Source of the DNA: Acidovorax sp. MR-S7
Lineage (GTDB): Bacteria; Pseudomonadota; Gammaproteobacteria; Burkholderiales; Burkholderiaceae_C
DNA: 64,000 bases
Direction: 5' to 3'
Assembly (NCBI RefSeq): GCF_000400995.2
Contig: NZ_DF238900.1
Coordinates: forward strand, 49,110-113,109
Each line of letters starts with the position of its first letter. Within the stretch, counting starts at the first letter, position 1. This document shows positions 11,563-21,293 of this stretch, piece by piece. The position numbers were made by a program, and so were the translations under genes. The notes under the pieces are model-generated. The model had not been told where the DNA came from. It made no database searches and worked only from the letters and a program-made list of their open reading frames with translations.

Positions 11563-11658
11563 GACGCGACCCACACCGCAAGGCCGCCGCGGCCCACCTC
11601 GGATGCGCGCGGGGCGTGGTGTCATGGGCGCTTTCCTTGCACACCGTGGAGATTTCGC

Positions 11659-12096
11659 ATGCCTGAAAAGAAAGCCAGCGTTCACTGGGAAGGTGCCGGC
11701 AAGGCCGGCCAGGGCCAGATCAGCACCGAAACGGGTGCGCTGGAGAAGTACCCCTACGGCTTTACCAGCCGCTTCGGCGACGACCGCAAGGGCACCAACC
11801 CCGAGGAGATCCTGGGCGCGGCGCATGCGGCCTGTTTCACCATGGCATTCTCGTTCGCGGCGGACAAGGCCGGCATCGCCACCGAGCGCCTCGACACCAC
11901 CGCCAGCGTGCGCCTGGCCAAGGACGGCGACGGTTTCGTCATCGACCGCATCGCGCTCACGCTGAAGGCCAAGGTGCCGGGCATGGACGAGGCCGCCTTC
12001 CAGAAGATGGCGCAGGAGGCCAAGGCCAACTGCCCGCTGTCGAAGGCCCTGGCGTCCGTGCCCGAGATCACGCTTGAGGCCACGCTGGTGCAGTAG
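11659..12096 (+). CDS. OsmC family peroxiredoxin
   Basis: The 145-residue protein matches OsmC, a thiol peroxidase that reduces organic hydroperoxides. The two redox cysteines are seen in AAHAACFTMAF (about residue 59) and KANCPLSKAL (about residue 123). The conserved GTNPEEILGAAHAACF block is intact. Its length is normal. GGAG lies seven bases before the ATG. It is a single gene between the YkgJ-like gene and the damaged DUF72 gene. Confidence 0.93.
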   Translation: MPEKKASVHWEGAGKAGQGQISTETGALEKYPYGFTSRFGDDRKGTNPEEILGAAHAACFTMAFSFAADKAGIATERLDTTASVRLAKDGDGFVIDRIALTLKAKVPGMDEAAFQKMAQEAKANCPLSKALASVPEITLEATLVQ

Positions 12097-12106
12097 CGGC
12101 CCGGCC

Positions 12107-12836
12107 GTGGCAACCACTGCAGACGTTCGCGTCGGCATTGGCGGCTGGACCTTCGCGCCCTGGCGCGGCAGCTTCTACCCCGAGGGCCTGGCGCACAGCC
12201 AAGAGCTGCACTACGCCAGCCGCCGGCTCACGTCCATCGAGGTCAACGGCACGTTCTACAGCACCTTCCGGCCGGCCACCTTCGCCAAGTGGCATGGCGA
12301 GACGCCCGACGGCTTCCTGTTCTCGCTCAAGGCCCACCGCCTGGCGACGCACCGCCGGGTACTGGCGGAGGCGGGCGATTCGGTCACGCGCTTCGTGGAG
12401 AGCGGCATCGCGGAGCTGAAGGACAAGCTGGGCCCCATCGTCTGGCAGTTCATGCCCGCCAAGCTGTTCGAGCCGGGGGACTTCGAGGCCTTCCTGGCGC
12501 CGCCTGCGCCATGCGCTGGACGTGCGGCACGCGAGTTTCGCCACGCCAGCGTTCCTGGCGCTGGCGCGGCGCTACGGCTGCGTGCCGGTGTGCACCGACT
12601 CGGAGAAATTCCCCGCCATCGCCGATGCGCAGGCCGGCTTCGCCTACCTGCGACTGATGCGCGGCCAGGCCGATGTGTCTACGGGCTATACGCCCGAGGC
12701 CATCGCACGGTGGGCCGAGGGCGTGCGCGCCTGGACCGGCGGCGCGCGGCCGCGCGACGTGTTCGTGTATTTCATCAATGGCGCCAAGGAGCGGGCGCCG
12801 GCCGGCGCCATGGAATTGCTCCGGCAGCTCGCGTGA
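12107..12836 (+). pseudogene. DUF72 family protein gene with an internal frameshift
   Basis: The first reading frame (GTG start at 12107) encodes the N-terminal half of a DUF72 (YecE-like) TIM-barrel protein: RVGIGGWTFAPWRGSFYP through IVWQFMPAKLFEPGDFEAFLA. Around 12500 the family sequence jumps to another frame, which continues RLRHALDVRHASFATPAFL to the normal end RDVFVYFINGAKERAPA. About eight residues usually found at the join are missing, so a small deletion of a length not divisible by three has probably occurred. The remaining frame of the first part runs on as low-complexity sequence. A sequencing or assembly error is the alternative explanation. Confidence 0.8.
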
Positions 12837-12841
12837 GCCAA

Positions 12842-12903
12842 TAGCTCCTGTTTCAATAGCTGCTTGCGCTTTCTGGATAAGCGCTGGAGGCCGATCTGGC
12901 TTA
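12842..12903 (+). repeat. Dispersed palindromic repeat, copy 3
   Basis: CAATAGCTGCTTGCGCTT, loop, AAGCGCTGGAGGCCG, then CTGGCTTAAA. It fills the gap between the converging DUF72 and acylphosphatase genes and provides the last codons and stop of the latter. Confidence 0.8.
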
Positions 12904-13194
12904 AACCGTCTCGCGCTGCACGAAGCCCTGCGACTCGCCGGCGGGCGCCTCGGCGACCTCCACCCGCTCCACGCGCGCGGCGGGCGGGCCCTGGCGGGCC
13001 CAATCCATGAGCGCCTGCACGGCGGAGGCGGGGCCGGTGGCCAGGGCTTCGACGCTGCCGTCGTGCCGGTTACGCACCCAGCCGTGCACGCCCAGGCGCT
13101 GCGCGGCTTCGATCATGGATTGGCGGTAGTAGACGCCCTGCACGCGGCCGTGGACGCGCAGGTGGCGGGTGATGGAAGCATCGGAATCGGGCAT
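12901..13194 (-). CDS. acyP: Acylphosphatase
   Basis: The 97-residue protein hydrolyses acyl phosphates such as acetyl or carbamoyl phosphate. The catalytic signature GRVQGVYYR is at about residues 16-24 (Arg24) and [12 protein letters not shown], with the catalytic Asn, is at about 39-50. The length is normal for the family. The ATG at 13194 gives a short lead-in before the [14 protein letters not shown] strand; longer readings are unsupported. The stop codon lies inside the tail of a dispersed repeat. Confidence 0.92.
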   Translation of the reverse strand: MPDSDASITRHLRVHGRVQGVYYRQSMIEAAQRLGVHGWVRNRHDGSVEALATGPASAVQALMDWARQGPPAARVERVEVAEAPAGESQGFVQRETV

Positions 13195-13234
13195 AGGCCC
13201 CGCACTGTAGCGCCCGCCATGGCATGCTGCGGCC

Positions 13235-13465
13235 ATGACCGCCCCGCGCAAGGCCCTGCCCGTGATCGACCCGCAGCGCTGCACCGGCTGCGGCTGGTGC
13301 GTGGGCGTGTGCCCTCCGCACGTGCTGTCGCTGCAGGTGAAGGCAGGGGCGCGCTTCGGCCCCAAGCGCTCAGTGCTGCACGATGCGCCGGGCTGCACGG
13401 GGTGCGCGCTGTGCGCGGTGCGCTGCCCGTTCGACGCCATCCGCATGGTGCGCACCGCCACCTGA
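13235..13465 (+). CDS. Two-cluster [4Fe-4S] ferredoxin-like protein
   Basis: The 76-residue protein has two Cys motifs, [12 protein letters not shown] and [12 protein letters not shown], each of the CxxCxxCxxxCP type that binds a [4Fe-4S] cluster. It is a soluble electron carrier. It is divergent from acyP and converges with the histidine kinase gene with one base between the stop codons. No redox partner is adjacent. Confidence 0.9.
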   Translation: MTAPRKALPVIDPQRCTGCGWCVGVCPPHVLSLQVKAGARFGPKRSVLHDAPGCTGCALCAVRCPFDAIRMVRTAT

Positions 13466-13466
13466 T

Positions 13467-14858
13467 TCATGCAGGCGGCGGGGCCGGCAGCCAGATGCGC
13501 GCCTGCATGCCGGGGTGGGTGTTGGCGAATTCCAGGCGGCCGCCGTGCAACTCCACGATGGCCCGCACGCTCGACAGCCCCAGGCCGTAGCCCTGCCCGT
13601 CGGTGCAGGCGCGGAAGAAGCGCGTGCCCAGCTGCTCCAGCGCCTGGGGCTCCACGCCGCGGCCGTGGTCGCGCACGGTGACGGCGATGCCCGGGGCGCC
13701 GCCCGGGCCCTGGGCGGGAGCGGCGTGCAGGACGATGTCGGCGCCGCGGCCGCCCTGCGGCGCGCGGCCGTACTTGATAGCGTTGTCGATCAGGTTGGCA
13801 ATGGCGCTGGCCAGCAGGTCCGCGTCGCCCAGGGCGGCGGGCGCGTCCTGCACCTGGGCGCGCAGGCTGCCGCCGCTGTCTTCGAGCACGGGGGCGTAGA
13901 GGTCGGCCACGTCCAGCAGCAGATCGCGCACCTCCACGCGGGCGAAGCGGGTGCGGCTGGTGCCGCTCTCCACTTCGGCGATCTGCAGCAGCTTGTCGAA
14001 CACCACGCCCAGCTCCTCCACCTCGCGCGCCACGCGCGCGAGCGTGGCCGCCTGCTCCGCGGCCGGGGCCTGCTCGGCGCCGCGCAGCTGCAGCAGCATG
14101 CGCGTGAGCGGGGTGCGCAGGTTGTGCGCGATGGTGTTGGAGACGTGGCGTATGCCCTCCATCAGGTGCTCCAGCCGGTCGAGCATGCCGTTGATGTCGC
14201 GGCCCAGCAGGGTGAATTCGTCGTCGCGGCCGGCCACGGGGATGCGCTGGCGCAGGTCGCCCGCGGCGACGCGCGCCATGGTGCTGCGGATGTCGGCGGC
14301 GCGGTCGTCCACCACGCGGCGAAAGACCAGCGCGCCGACCACGGCCATGACCAGCGCGATGAAGGCCGCCATGAGGCTGGCGCGGCCGATCAGCTCCTCC
14401 ATGTGGCGCTGGGCCTGCAGGTCGCTGCCCACGGCCAGCAGACGGCCGCCGGGCAGCTCGGCCACGGCCACGCGGCCGGCGACGAGCGCGCCGGCGCGCC
14501 GCACCTTCACGTCGCGCACGCCCACGGTGCTCAGGCGGCGCGGCGGCCAGGGCGCGGCGTTGCCCAGCAGCACGTGGCCCTGGGCGTCGGTGAGCATGAG
14601 GATCTCGGTATCGGTGTTCACGCCGTCCTGCAGCATCCAGCGGATCTCGCCCTCCAGCGCCTCCTGGCCGTACTTGGCGCCGTGCTCCACCAGGCGGCGC
14701 AGGTGGTTCTCGGCCTGCCGGTCCATGCGCGCGCCGAGCACCCCCACGGTCTGCACGTAGAACACCGAGAGCACGATGGCCATGGTGAGCACCAGCAGGC
14801 CGCCGTAGTACAGGGCCAGGCGGAAGGCGACGGAGCTCCAGGGACGGGCGGCAGCCAT
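13467..14858 (-). CDS. Sensor histidine kinase of the metal efflux operon
   Basis: The 463-residue membrane kinase has a first transmembrane helix at about 13-35, a periplasmic sensor of about 130 residues, a second helix near 165-188 and a HAMP domain. The dimerisation box is [13 protein letters not shown]; Asn replaces the usual Glu or Asp after the phospho-accepting His. The ATPase boxes are [15 protein letters not shown] and GYGLGLSS. It is predicted to sense a periplasmic metal or envelope signal and phosphorylate the adjacent regulator. The start ATG overlaps the regulator stop by one base (TGATG). Confidence 0.93.
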   Translation of the reverse strand: MAAARPWSSVAFRLALYYGGLLVLTMAIVLSVFYVQTVGVLGARMDRQAENHLRRLVEHGAKYGQEALEGEIRWMLQDGVNTDTEILMLTDAQGHVLLGNAAPWPPRRLSTVGVRDVKVRRAGALVAGRVAVAELPGGRLLAVGSDLQAQRHMEELIGRASLMAAFIALVMAVVGALVFRRVVDDRAADIRSTMARVAAGDLRQRIPVAGRDDEFTLLGRDINGMLDRLEHLMEGIRHVSNTIAHNLRTPLTRMLLQLRGAEQAPAAEQAATLARVAREVEELGVVFDKLLQIAEVESGTSRTRFARVEVRDLLLDVADLYAPVLEDSGGSLRAQVQDAPAALGDADLLASAIANLIDNAIKYGRAPQGGRGADIVLHAAPAQGPGGAPGIAVTVRDHGRGVEPQALEQLGTRFFRACTDGQGYGLGLSSVRAIVELHGGRLEFANTHPGMQARIWLPAPPPA

Positions 14859-15562
14859 CACGCGCCCTGGGGCAATGCCTGCGGCCGGTCGGTCAGGCTG
14901 TAGCCCACGCCGCGCACGGTGTGGATGAGCGGGGGCTCGAAGCCCTTGTCCACCTTGCCGCGCAGGCGGCTGATGTGCACGTCGATCACGTTGGTCTGCG
15001 GGTCGAACCGGTAGTCCCACACGGATTCGAGCAGCATGGTGCGCGTGACGATCTGGTGCGCGTGCTGCGCCAGGAAGGCCAGCAGGCGGAACTCGCGCGG
15101 CTGCAGCGCCAGCGGCTGGCCGGCGCGCTCGGCGCTGCGGCTCATGAGGTTCAGGCGCAGGTCGGCCACGCGCATCTCGCGCTCGGGCGCGGGGATGCGC
15201 GCGCGGCGCACCAGCGCCTCCAGCCGGGCGGAGAGTTCGGAGAAGGCGAAGGGCTTGGTCAGGTAGTCGTCGCAGCCGGCCTTGAGGCCGCGCACGCGCT
15301 CGTCGGTGGCCGACAGCGCGCTGAGCACCAGCACCGGCGTCTGCCGGCCCATCGCGCGCAGGGTCTGCAGAATCTGCAGGCCGTCGAAGCCGCCTTCGAG
15401 CATGCGGTCGAGGATGATCACGTCCCACTGCTCGCCCACGGCCAGGGCGATGCCCTGCACGCCGTCGCCGCACACCGCCACCTGCGCGCCCTGCTGGCGC
15501 AGGCCGTCGGCGATGTAGCGCGCGTTGAGCGCGTCGTCTTCGATGATGAGGTAGCGGTACAT
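14858..15562 (-). CDS. OmpR family response regulator
   Basis: This 234-residue regulator has a receiver domain (YLIIEDD at the start, phospho-acceptor Asp in VIILDRML near residue 52, Lys in LTKPF near residue 103). The C-terminal winged-helix DNA-binding domain (about 130-230) includes [17 protein letters not shown] and TVRGVGYSL. It is likely to control the preceding czc-like genes, in the manner of CzcR or CopR. The ATG at 15562 gives the family N-terminus. Confidence 0.95.
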   Translation of the reverse strand: MYRYLIIEDDALNARYIADGLRQQGAQVAVCGDGVQGIALAVGEQWDVIILDRMLEGGFDGLQILQTLRAMGRQTPVLVLSALSATDERVRGLKAGCDDYLTKPFAFSELSARLEALVRRARIPAPEREMRVADLRLNLMSRSAERAGQPLALQPREFRLLAFLAQHAHQIVTRTMLLESVWDYRFDPQTNVIDVHISRLRGKVDKGFEPPLIHTVRGVGYSLTDRPQALPQGA

Positions 15563-15575
15563 GCCCCCGCAAGTA

Positions 15576-16805
15576 TCAGGGATCGACGGCCGGCAAATTC
15601 CCCGTGGCCACGCGCAGCTGCCATTCGGCGTCGAGCATGTCCTTGACCAGCTCCAGGTGCTCCAGCCGGTGCTCGGCAATCGACCCGAGCGCGTCGATCA
15701 GCTCCAGGATGCCGCCCTGGCCCAGCTTGTAGGCGTCCTGCGCCATCTGGTGCAGCGGGGCGACGCGGGACAGGCCTTCCTTTTCGTAGGCGAGCACGCT
15801 GGCGCGCTTGAGCTGCACCTGCTGCAGGGCCAGGCGCAGGCTGGATTGCGCGGCAAGCACGGCGGCATCGAGGCGCAGCGCGGCCTGGTCGGCCTCGACC
15901 AGCGCGCGGTCGATGGCGCCCTGGTGGCGGTCGAACAGCGGTATTTCCACCGACACGCCCCACTGGGTGTAGTTGCCGTCGTTGCGGTTGCGCACGCGCG
16001 CCACGCCCACGCTGGGCGTGGGCAGGGCCTCGCGGCGCGCCAGCGCGACCTTCTGGCGCGCCTGGTCCAGGTCGGCCTGGGCGGCGCGCACGGCGGACAG
16101 GCGCGCGCTGGCCTCGTGCCAGAGCAGTTCGAAGTCCTGCGCCTGCGCGGCGGGGCCCGCCTGCAGGCTGCCCTCGGCGCGCGGCGCCCAGGCGGGCAGC
16201 GCGGCCAGGGCGGCGGCGCGGGCGGCGGCCTCCTGCGCGGCGGCGTCGGCCTTGGCGACCTGCATGGCCATCTGGGCCTGGCGCAGGTCCAGGCGCGCGC
16301 CGTCATAGCGGCTGCGCGCGCCGGCCTCGATCTGCCCGCGCACGATGCGGCCGGCACGCTCCAGCTCCTGCGACGCCTCCTGCCACACCTGCAGGCGGCG
16401 CTGGGCCACGAGCAGCTCGTTGAAGGCGTGGGCGGCCTCATCGAGCGCGGAGGTGACGGCCGCCTGCGCATGGGCCGCCGCGGCCGCCTCGCCCCGGCGC
16501 GCGTTCTCGATGCGCGCGCCGCGCTGGCCGAAGATCGGCAGCGGCTGGTCGATGCTCCACTGCCGCTCGCTGGGCTGGCGCGAATAGCCCACGGTGGGGT
16601 TGGGGAAGGCGCGCGCGCCGCGCGTGTCGGCGCGGGCCGCCTCCACCTGGAGCTGCTCGGCCGCCAGCGCAGGCTGGTTGCGCGCCACCAGGCGCAGGTA
16701 TTCCTCCAGCGTCACGGGCTGCGCGGGCGCAGGCGCGGCAGGGGCGGCGGCCACGGCCTGCGCGCAGCACAGCAGCGCGGCGCCTGACAAATGAAGCCAA
16801 ATCAT
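15576..16805 (-). CDS. CzcC-like outer membrane channel of metal RND efflux system
   Basis: This TolC/OEP-family protein of about 409 residues has a cleavable signal peptide (MIWLHLSGAALLCCAQAVAA) and the long Ala-rich helices of the outer membrane factor fold. It forms the trans-periplasmic exit duct for the RND pump. The start is uncertain. The ATG at 16805 directly abuts a GGAGG that belongs to a dispersed repeat, and longer readings would translate the repeat itself. A downstream TTG is the other choice. The gene lies 14 bases before the response regulator. Confidence 0.85.
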   Translation of the reverse strand: MIWLHLSGAALLCCAQAVAAAPAAPAPAQPVTLEEYLRLVARNQPALAAEQLQVEAARADTRGARAFPNPTVGYSRQPSERQWSIDQPLPIFGQRGARIENARRGEAAAAAHAQAAVTSALDEAAHAFNELLVAQRRLQVWQEASQELERAGRIVRGQIEAGARSRYDGARLDLRQAQMAMQVAKADAAAQEAAARAAALAALPAWAPRAEGSLQAGPAAQAQDFELLWHEASARLSAVRAAQADLDQARQKVALARREALPTPSVGVARVRNRNDGNYTQWGVSVEIPLFDRHQGAIDRALVEADQAALRLDAAVLAAQSSLRLALQQVQLKRASVLAYEKEGLSRVAPLHQMAQDAYKLGQGGILELIDALGSIAEHRLEHLELVKDMLDAEWQLRVATGNLPAVDP

Positions 16806-16852
16806 CCTCCAGCGCTTACCAGACAAGCGCAAGCAGCTATCAAAACAGGAGT
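16794..16852 (-). repeat. Dispersed palindromic repeat, copy 4
   Basis: On the minus strand it reads CTGTTTTGATAGCTGCTTG, then GCGCTT, loop, AAGCGCTGGAGG, then ATGATTTGGCTTC. It separates the czcA-like and czcC-like genes, and its tail forms the proposed start of the latter. Confidence 0.8.
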
Positions 16853-16866
16853 TTTCGTGCCGCATG

Positions 16867-19800
16867 TCAGGCCTCTCCATCGGGGAGTTCATCGAGTTCT
16901 TCCTGGGTCTTCATGGTCTTGGGGCCCAGCAGCACGTAGAGCACCGGCAGCAGCACCAGGGCCACGAGCGGCAGCACGACCATGCCGCCGACGATGACCG
17001 AGGCGAAGGGCCGCTGCGTCTCGCTGCCCACGCCGGTGGACAGGGCCATGGGCAGCAGCCCCAGCAGGGCCAGCAGCGCCACGAGCACGATGGAGCGCAT
17101 GCGCTCGGCCGTGCCGGCCACCAGCGCCTGCAGCATCGGCATGCCCTGGCGGCGCAGTTCCTCGACGGCCGACACCACCAGCAGCCCCGCCAGCGCCACC
17201 TGCCCCAGCAGGGCGATGAAGCCGATGGCCGCGCTGATGGACAGCTCGATGTGCGCCAGGTGCAGCGCGGCGATGCCGCCCACCATGGTGAACGGCGCGC
17301 ACAGCAGGATGACGCCGGCGCTGCGCGCCTGGCCCAGAGCGCCGAACAGCAGCGCGTAGACCACCAGCAGCGACAGCGGCACCACCACCTTCAGCCGCGC
17401 GGCGGCGCGCTGCTGGTTCTCCCACTCGCCGCCCCAGATGGCCTGGTAGCCGTCGGGCACCTGCACCTTGTCCTTGAAGGCGGCCAGCGTGTCCTTGACC
17501 ACGGAGCCGATGTCGCGCCCTTCCACGTTGAACTTGAGCGCCATGTAGCGCGCGTTGCCCTCGCGGAAGATGGAGGAGTTGCCGATCTGGATGCCCACGC
17601 TGCCCACGGCGTGCAGCGGCACCGAGCCGCCCGAGGGCAGCGGGATGGCGATCTGGCGCACCTGCTCCTCGTCCATCCGGTCGGCGTAGGGCAGGCGCAC
17701 GCGCACGGGCACGGGGTATTCGCCCTCCCACAGCGTGGTGGCCACGTCGCCGGCCAGCGCGCCGGCCAGGGTCTTCTGCGCGGTTTCCATGGCGATGCCG
17801 TGGCGCGCCAGGGCCTGGCGGTCGAACTCCACGTGCACCTGCGGCGCGGGCGCGTCGCGGTACAGGCCCAGGTCCACCACGCCGTCGATGTCCTTCACCG
17901 CGGCCACGGTCTGCTCCAGCACGGCGCGCAGCTGCGGGATCTCGGGGCCGAAGACCTTGAGCACCACCTGACCGCGCGCGCCGGAGGTGGACTCCTCCAC
18001 GCTGTCGCGGATGGGCTGGGCGAAGTTGAAGGACACGCCGGGGATCTCGCCCAGCGTGGCGCGCATCTGCTCGATGAGGCCGGGCTTGTCCAGCCCCGCG
18101 CGCCACTGGCCGTGGGGCTTGAGGCGCACCAGCACCTTGGCCAGGTTCAGCGTCTCGTTGTCGGTGCCCGACTCGGGGCGGCCCTGCTCGGAGGTGACGG
18201 AGATCACCTCGGGGAACACCTTGAGCCGCGCGCGCACGTCGCGCAGCACCTCCTGGCCCTTTTCCAGCGAGATGGAGGCGGGCATCTGCACCAGCACGTA
18301 GGCGTCGCCCTCGTCGAGCTCGGGCAGGAACTCGGTGCCGAGGAACCTGGCGGACACGCCGCCCACCGCCAGCACGGCCAGCGCGGCCAGCAGCACCAGC
18401 AGGCGCTTGCGGCCCGCCCCCAGCACGGCGCCGATCCAGTGCTGGTAGCCGTGCTCGGCGCGCTCGAACACCTTGGGCTCTTCCACCATCACGTGCCTGG
18501 GCTTGAGCAGCAGCGCGCACAGCGCGGGCACCAGGCCCATGGCGAACACCAGCGCGCCCAGTAGCGCGAAGCTGTAGGTCATGGCCAGGGGCCGGAAGAT
18601 GCGGCCCTCGATGCTCTGCAGCGAGAACACCGGGATCAGCGCCGCGATCACGATGGCCATGGCGAACAGCGTCGGCTTGGCCACGGCCACGGCCGAGTCC
18701 ACGATGATGTGGCGCATGTCCACCGCGTTCTGGGGCTTGCGCAGGCGCGCGTTGCGGATGATGTTCTCGGCCAGCACCACGGCGCCGTCCACCATGATGC
18801 CGAAGTCGATCGCGCCCATCGAGATGAGGTTGGCCGGCATGCCCAGCCAGTGCAGCCCGATGAAGGCCGCCAGCAGCGACAGCGGGATCACCGTGGCCAC
18901 GATCAGCGAGCCGCGCAGGCTGCGCAGGAACAGCCACAGCACCGCCACGATGAGCGTGGCGCCGAACAGCAGGTTGTGCTGCACCGTGGCCAGCGTGTGG
19001 CCCACGAGGTCGGAGCGGTCGTAGTTGGTGGTCATGCGCATGCCCTCGGGCAGGCCGCCGCCGTTGAGCGCGTCCACCTTCTCGTGGATCGCGTCCAGCA
19101 CCACCGAGGGGTTCTCGCCGCGCTTGAGCAGCACGATGCCCTGCACCACGTCGTCGTGCTCGTCCATGCCCACCGAGCCCTGGCGCGGCGTGTGCGACTG
19201 CAGCACGCGCGCCACGTCGCCCACGGTGACGGGCGCGCCGCCGCGCATGGCCACCACCACGCCCTGGATGTCCTGCGGCGAGCGCAGCAGGCCGATGCCG
19301 CGGATGATGAGCGACTGCTCGCCCCGGCGCATCAGGCCGCCGCCCACGTTGCGGTTGGACTGGGCGATGGCCTGGCTCACGTCCTCCAGCGTCAGGCCCA
19401 TGGCGTAGAGCTTGTCGGGGTCGGCCTCGATGTGGAATTCCTTCACGAAGCCGCCGATGCTCACCACGTCGGCCACGCCCTGCACCTGCTTGAGCACGCG
19501 CACCACGCGCCACTCCTGCGCGGTGCGCAGCTCGGCCAGCGTGTGGCGGTCGCTGTGCAGGCGGTAGTAGAAGATCTTGCCCAGCGGCGTGTAGTCGGGC
19601 GCCATCTCGGGCGTCACGCCGGGCGGCAGGTCGGCCTGGGGCAGGCGCTGCGAGACCTCGGCACGCGCCTTGAAGCTCTGCGCGTCGTCGTTGAAGACGA
19701 GGTTGACCATCGACAGGCCGAAGTAGCTCTCCGAGCGCAGCGAGACCAGGCCCGGCGTGCCGTTGAGCTCGCGCTCCAGCGGCTGGGTGATCTGGCGCTC

Positions 19801-19983
19801 GACTTCCTCGGGCGCGAGGCCGGGCGCCTGGGCGATCACGCCCACCTGCACGTTGGTCACGTCCGGGTAGGCCTCGATGGCCGTGTGCAGATACGAATAC
19901 ACGCCGTACAGCGCGATGCCCAGCGTGGCGCACAGCGCCAGCAGGCGCCGGTGCACCACGAACGAAATCATGGAATGCAGCAT
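16867..19983 (-). CDS. CzcA-like heavy-metal RND efflux transporter
   Basis: This 1038-residue inner-membrane antiporter has the RND architecture: a helix near the N-terminus, two large periplasmic loops and twelve transmembrane segments in two repeats. The fourth helix carries AIDFGIMVDGAVVLAEN, the Asp-Phe-Gly/Asp pattern seen in HME-RND pumps for divalent cations (CzcA, CnrA, NccA) rather than the CusA type for Cu(I)/Ag(I). The substrate is therefore probably Zn, Co, Cd or Ni, which is an inference. The ATG at 19983 precedes MISFVVHRRLLAL by four codons; either Met could start. It lies seven bases after the adaptor gene. Confidence 0.93.
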   Translation of the reverse strand: MLHSMISFVVHRRLLALCATLGIALYGVYSYLHTAIEAYPDVTNVQVGVIAQAPGLAPEEVERQITQPLERELNGTPGLVSLRSESYFGLSMVNLVFNDDAQSFKARAEVSQRLPQADLPPGVTPEMAPDYTPLGKIFYYRLHSDRHTLAELRTAQEWRVVRVLKQVQGVADVVSIGGFVKEFHIEADPDKLYAMGLTLEDVSQAIAQSNRNVGGGLMRRGEQSLIIRGIGLLRSPQDIQGVVVAMRGGAPVTVGDVARVLQSHTPRQGSVGMDEHDDVVQGIVLLKRGENPSVVLDAIHEKVDALNGGGLPEGMRMTTNYDRSDLVGHTLATVQHNLLFGATLIVAVLWLFLRSLRGSLIVATVIPLSLLAAFIGLHWLGMPANLISMGAIDFGIMVDGAVVLAENIIRNARLRKPQNAVDMRHIIVDSAVAVAKPTLFAMAIVIAALIPVFSLQSIEGRIFRPLAMTYSFALLGALVFAMGLVPALCALLLKPRHVMVEEPKVFERAEHGYQHWIGAVLGAGRKRLLVLLAALAVLAVGGVSARFLGTEFLPELDEGDAYVLVQMPASISLEKGQEVLRDVRARLKVFPEVISVTSEQGRPESGTDNETLNLAKVLVRLKPHGQWRAGLDKPGLIEQMRATLGEIPGVSFNFAQPIRDSVEESTSGARGQVVLKVFGPEIPQLRAVLEQTVAAVKDIDGVVDLGLYRDAPAPQVHVEFDRQALARHGIAMETAQKTLAGALAGDVATTLWEGEYPVPVRVRLPYADRMDEEQVRQIAIPLPSGGSVPLHAVGSVGIQIGNSSIFREGNARYMALKFNVEGRDIGSVVKDTLAAFKDKVQVPDGYQAIWGGEWENQQRAAARLKVVVPLSLLVVYALLFGALGQARSAGVILLCAPFTMVGGIAALHLAHIELSISAAIGFIALLGQVALAGLLVVSAVEELRRQGMPMLQALVAGTAERMRSIVLVALLALLGLLPMALSTGVGSETQRPFASVIVGGMVVLPLVALVLLPVLYVLLGPKTMKTQEELDELPDGEA

Positions 19984-19990
19984 GGGAGGC

Positions 19991-21145
19991 TCACAGAAGC
20001 TGGCTGGCGGCGCCGTCGAGCAGCAGCCCGCCGCGCACCACGATCTTCTCGCCCGGCTGCAGGCCGGAGACCACGGGCACCAGGCCGCGCACGGGGCGGC
20101 CCAGCGTGACGGCGCGCGCCTCGAACGCGGCATCGCCCGCACCTTCGCTCTTTTGCACGAAGACCACGCTGCGGCTCTCGTCCTTGATGAGCACCGCCGT
20201 GATGGGGATCAGCATCTCGCCCTGGCCGGACACCTGCACGCCCACGCGCGCCTGCATGCCGGGGCGCAGCAGCGGGTGCTGCGCATCGAGCGCCACCACC
20301 ACGCTGGCGCGGCGCGACTCCTTGTCGAGCGTGGCGCCCAGGTACTGCACCTTGCCCTTGAGCGGCTGCGGCAGCTGCGGCACCACCACCTGCACGGGGT
20401 TGCCCTTGCGGATGCCGGGCAGCTCGGACTCGAACACCTCGGCCACCACACCCAGGCCCTGCGGGTCGCCCACCGAGAACAGCTCCGCGCCCGCCTCCAC
20501 CGTAGCGCCGGGAACGGCCTTGCGCTCGGCCACCACGCCGGCGCGCGGCGCGCGCACCACCACGCGGTCGCCGTCGCCGCCACCCAACAGCTGCGCCGCG
20601 CCCTGCGCGCGCGCCAGCTCCTGCGCGGCCTCGCGCAGCTTGGCCTGGGCGGCGCGCAGCTCCACGTCCACGCCCACGCCCTTGTCCACCATGGTCTGCT
20701 GGCGCTGCGCCTCCGCGGCCGCCACGTCGCGCGCCGAGCGGGCGGCAGCCACCTCGTGGCGCACGCGCAGCGCGTCGGCGCTGACCAGCACGGCCAGCAC
20801 GTCGCCGGCCTTCACCTCGTCGCCCACGTGGGCCTGCACGGTCTGCACGCGCGCCGCCACGGGCACGGACACGGCCGCCATGCGGTCTTCCATGAACGCC
20901 ACGCGCGCCGGCGCCCAGGCCGTCTGCGCGCCCTGGGGGTCCGCCACGGGCTGGATGTCCAGCATCTTCAGCGACGCGCCCTGCAGCCGCACCAGGCCGT
21001 CGGCCGGCGGCGCGCTGGCCGGAGGGGCCACGGCCTCGTTCGCGCCGGACAGCCCGCACCCGGCCGCCACCACCGCCGCGGCCACGGCCGCCACGGCACC
21101 CATCCATCGCCCGGCAGCCCGGGGCTGCAGCTTGCGCGCGTTCAT
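19991..21145 (-). CDS. CzcB-like RND periplasmic adaptor (lipoprotein)
   Basis: This 384-residue membrane fusion protein links the pump to the outer membrane channel. A lipobox-like VVAAGCG near residue 30 suggests lipid anchoring. The barrel-sandwich halves (VQTVQAHVGDEVKAGDVLAVL and VVRAPRAGVVAERKAVPG regions) flank a short Ala-rich hairpin. The ATG at 21145 is preferred because AAGGGA lies about seven bases before it; an ATG six codons upstream lacks one. It is the first gene of the leftward czcBAC-regulator-kinase operon. Confidence 0.9.
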   Translation of the reverse strand: MNARKLQPRAAGRWMGAVAAVAAAVVAAGCGLSGANEAVAPPASAPPADGLVRLQGASLKMLDIQPVADPQGAQTAWAPARVAFMEDRMAAVSVPVAARVQTVQAHVGDEVKAGDVLAVLVSADALRVRHEVAAARSARDVAAAEAQRQQTMVDKGVGVDVELRAAQAKLREAAQELARAQGAAQLLGGGDGDRVVVRAPRAGVVAERKAVPGATVEAGAELFSVGDPQGLGVVAEVFESELPGIRKGNPVQVVVPQLPQPLKGKVQYLGATLDKESRRASVVVALDAQHPLLRPGMQARVGVQVSGQGEMLIPITAVLIKDESRSVVFVQKSEGAGDAAFEARAVTLGRPVRGLVPVVSGLQPGEKIVVRGGLLLDGAASQLL

Positions 21146-21240
21146 CGCGTTCCCTTTCGACATTCGACGCGCGCATCCTAGGAACGCGTGCCCTGCCTGC
21201 GGGTGACGCTTTCATTACCATTCGGTAAGCCTGGACCGGA

Positions 21241-21290
21241 AGGCCTGCAGCGCTTTAACAGCAAGCGCAGGCAGCTATTGAAACAGGAGC
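21241..21290 (-). repeat. Dispersed palindromic repeat, copy 5
   Basis: The element is in reverse orientation: GCCTGCAGCGCTTTAACAG, CAAGCGCAGGCAGCTATTGA, then ACAGGAG. It sits between the divergent efflux operon and the hom leader. Its terminal AGGAG is placed as a ribosome site for the leader reading frame. Confidence 0.75.
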
Positions 21291-21293
21291 GCT

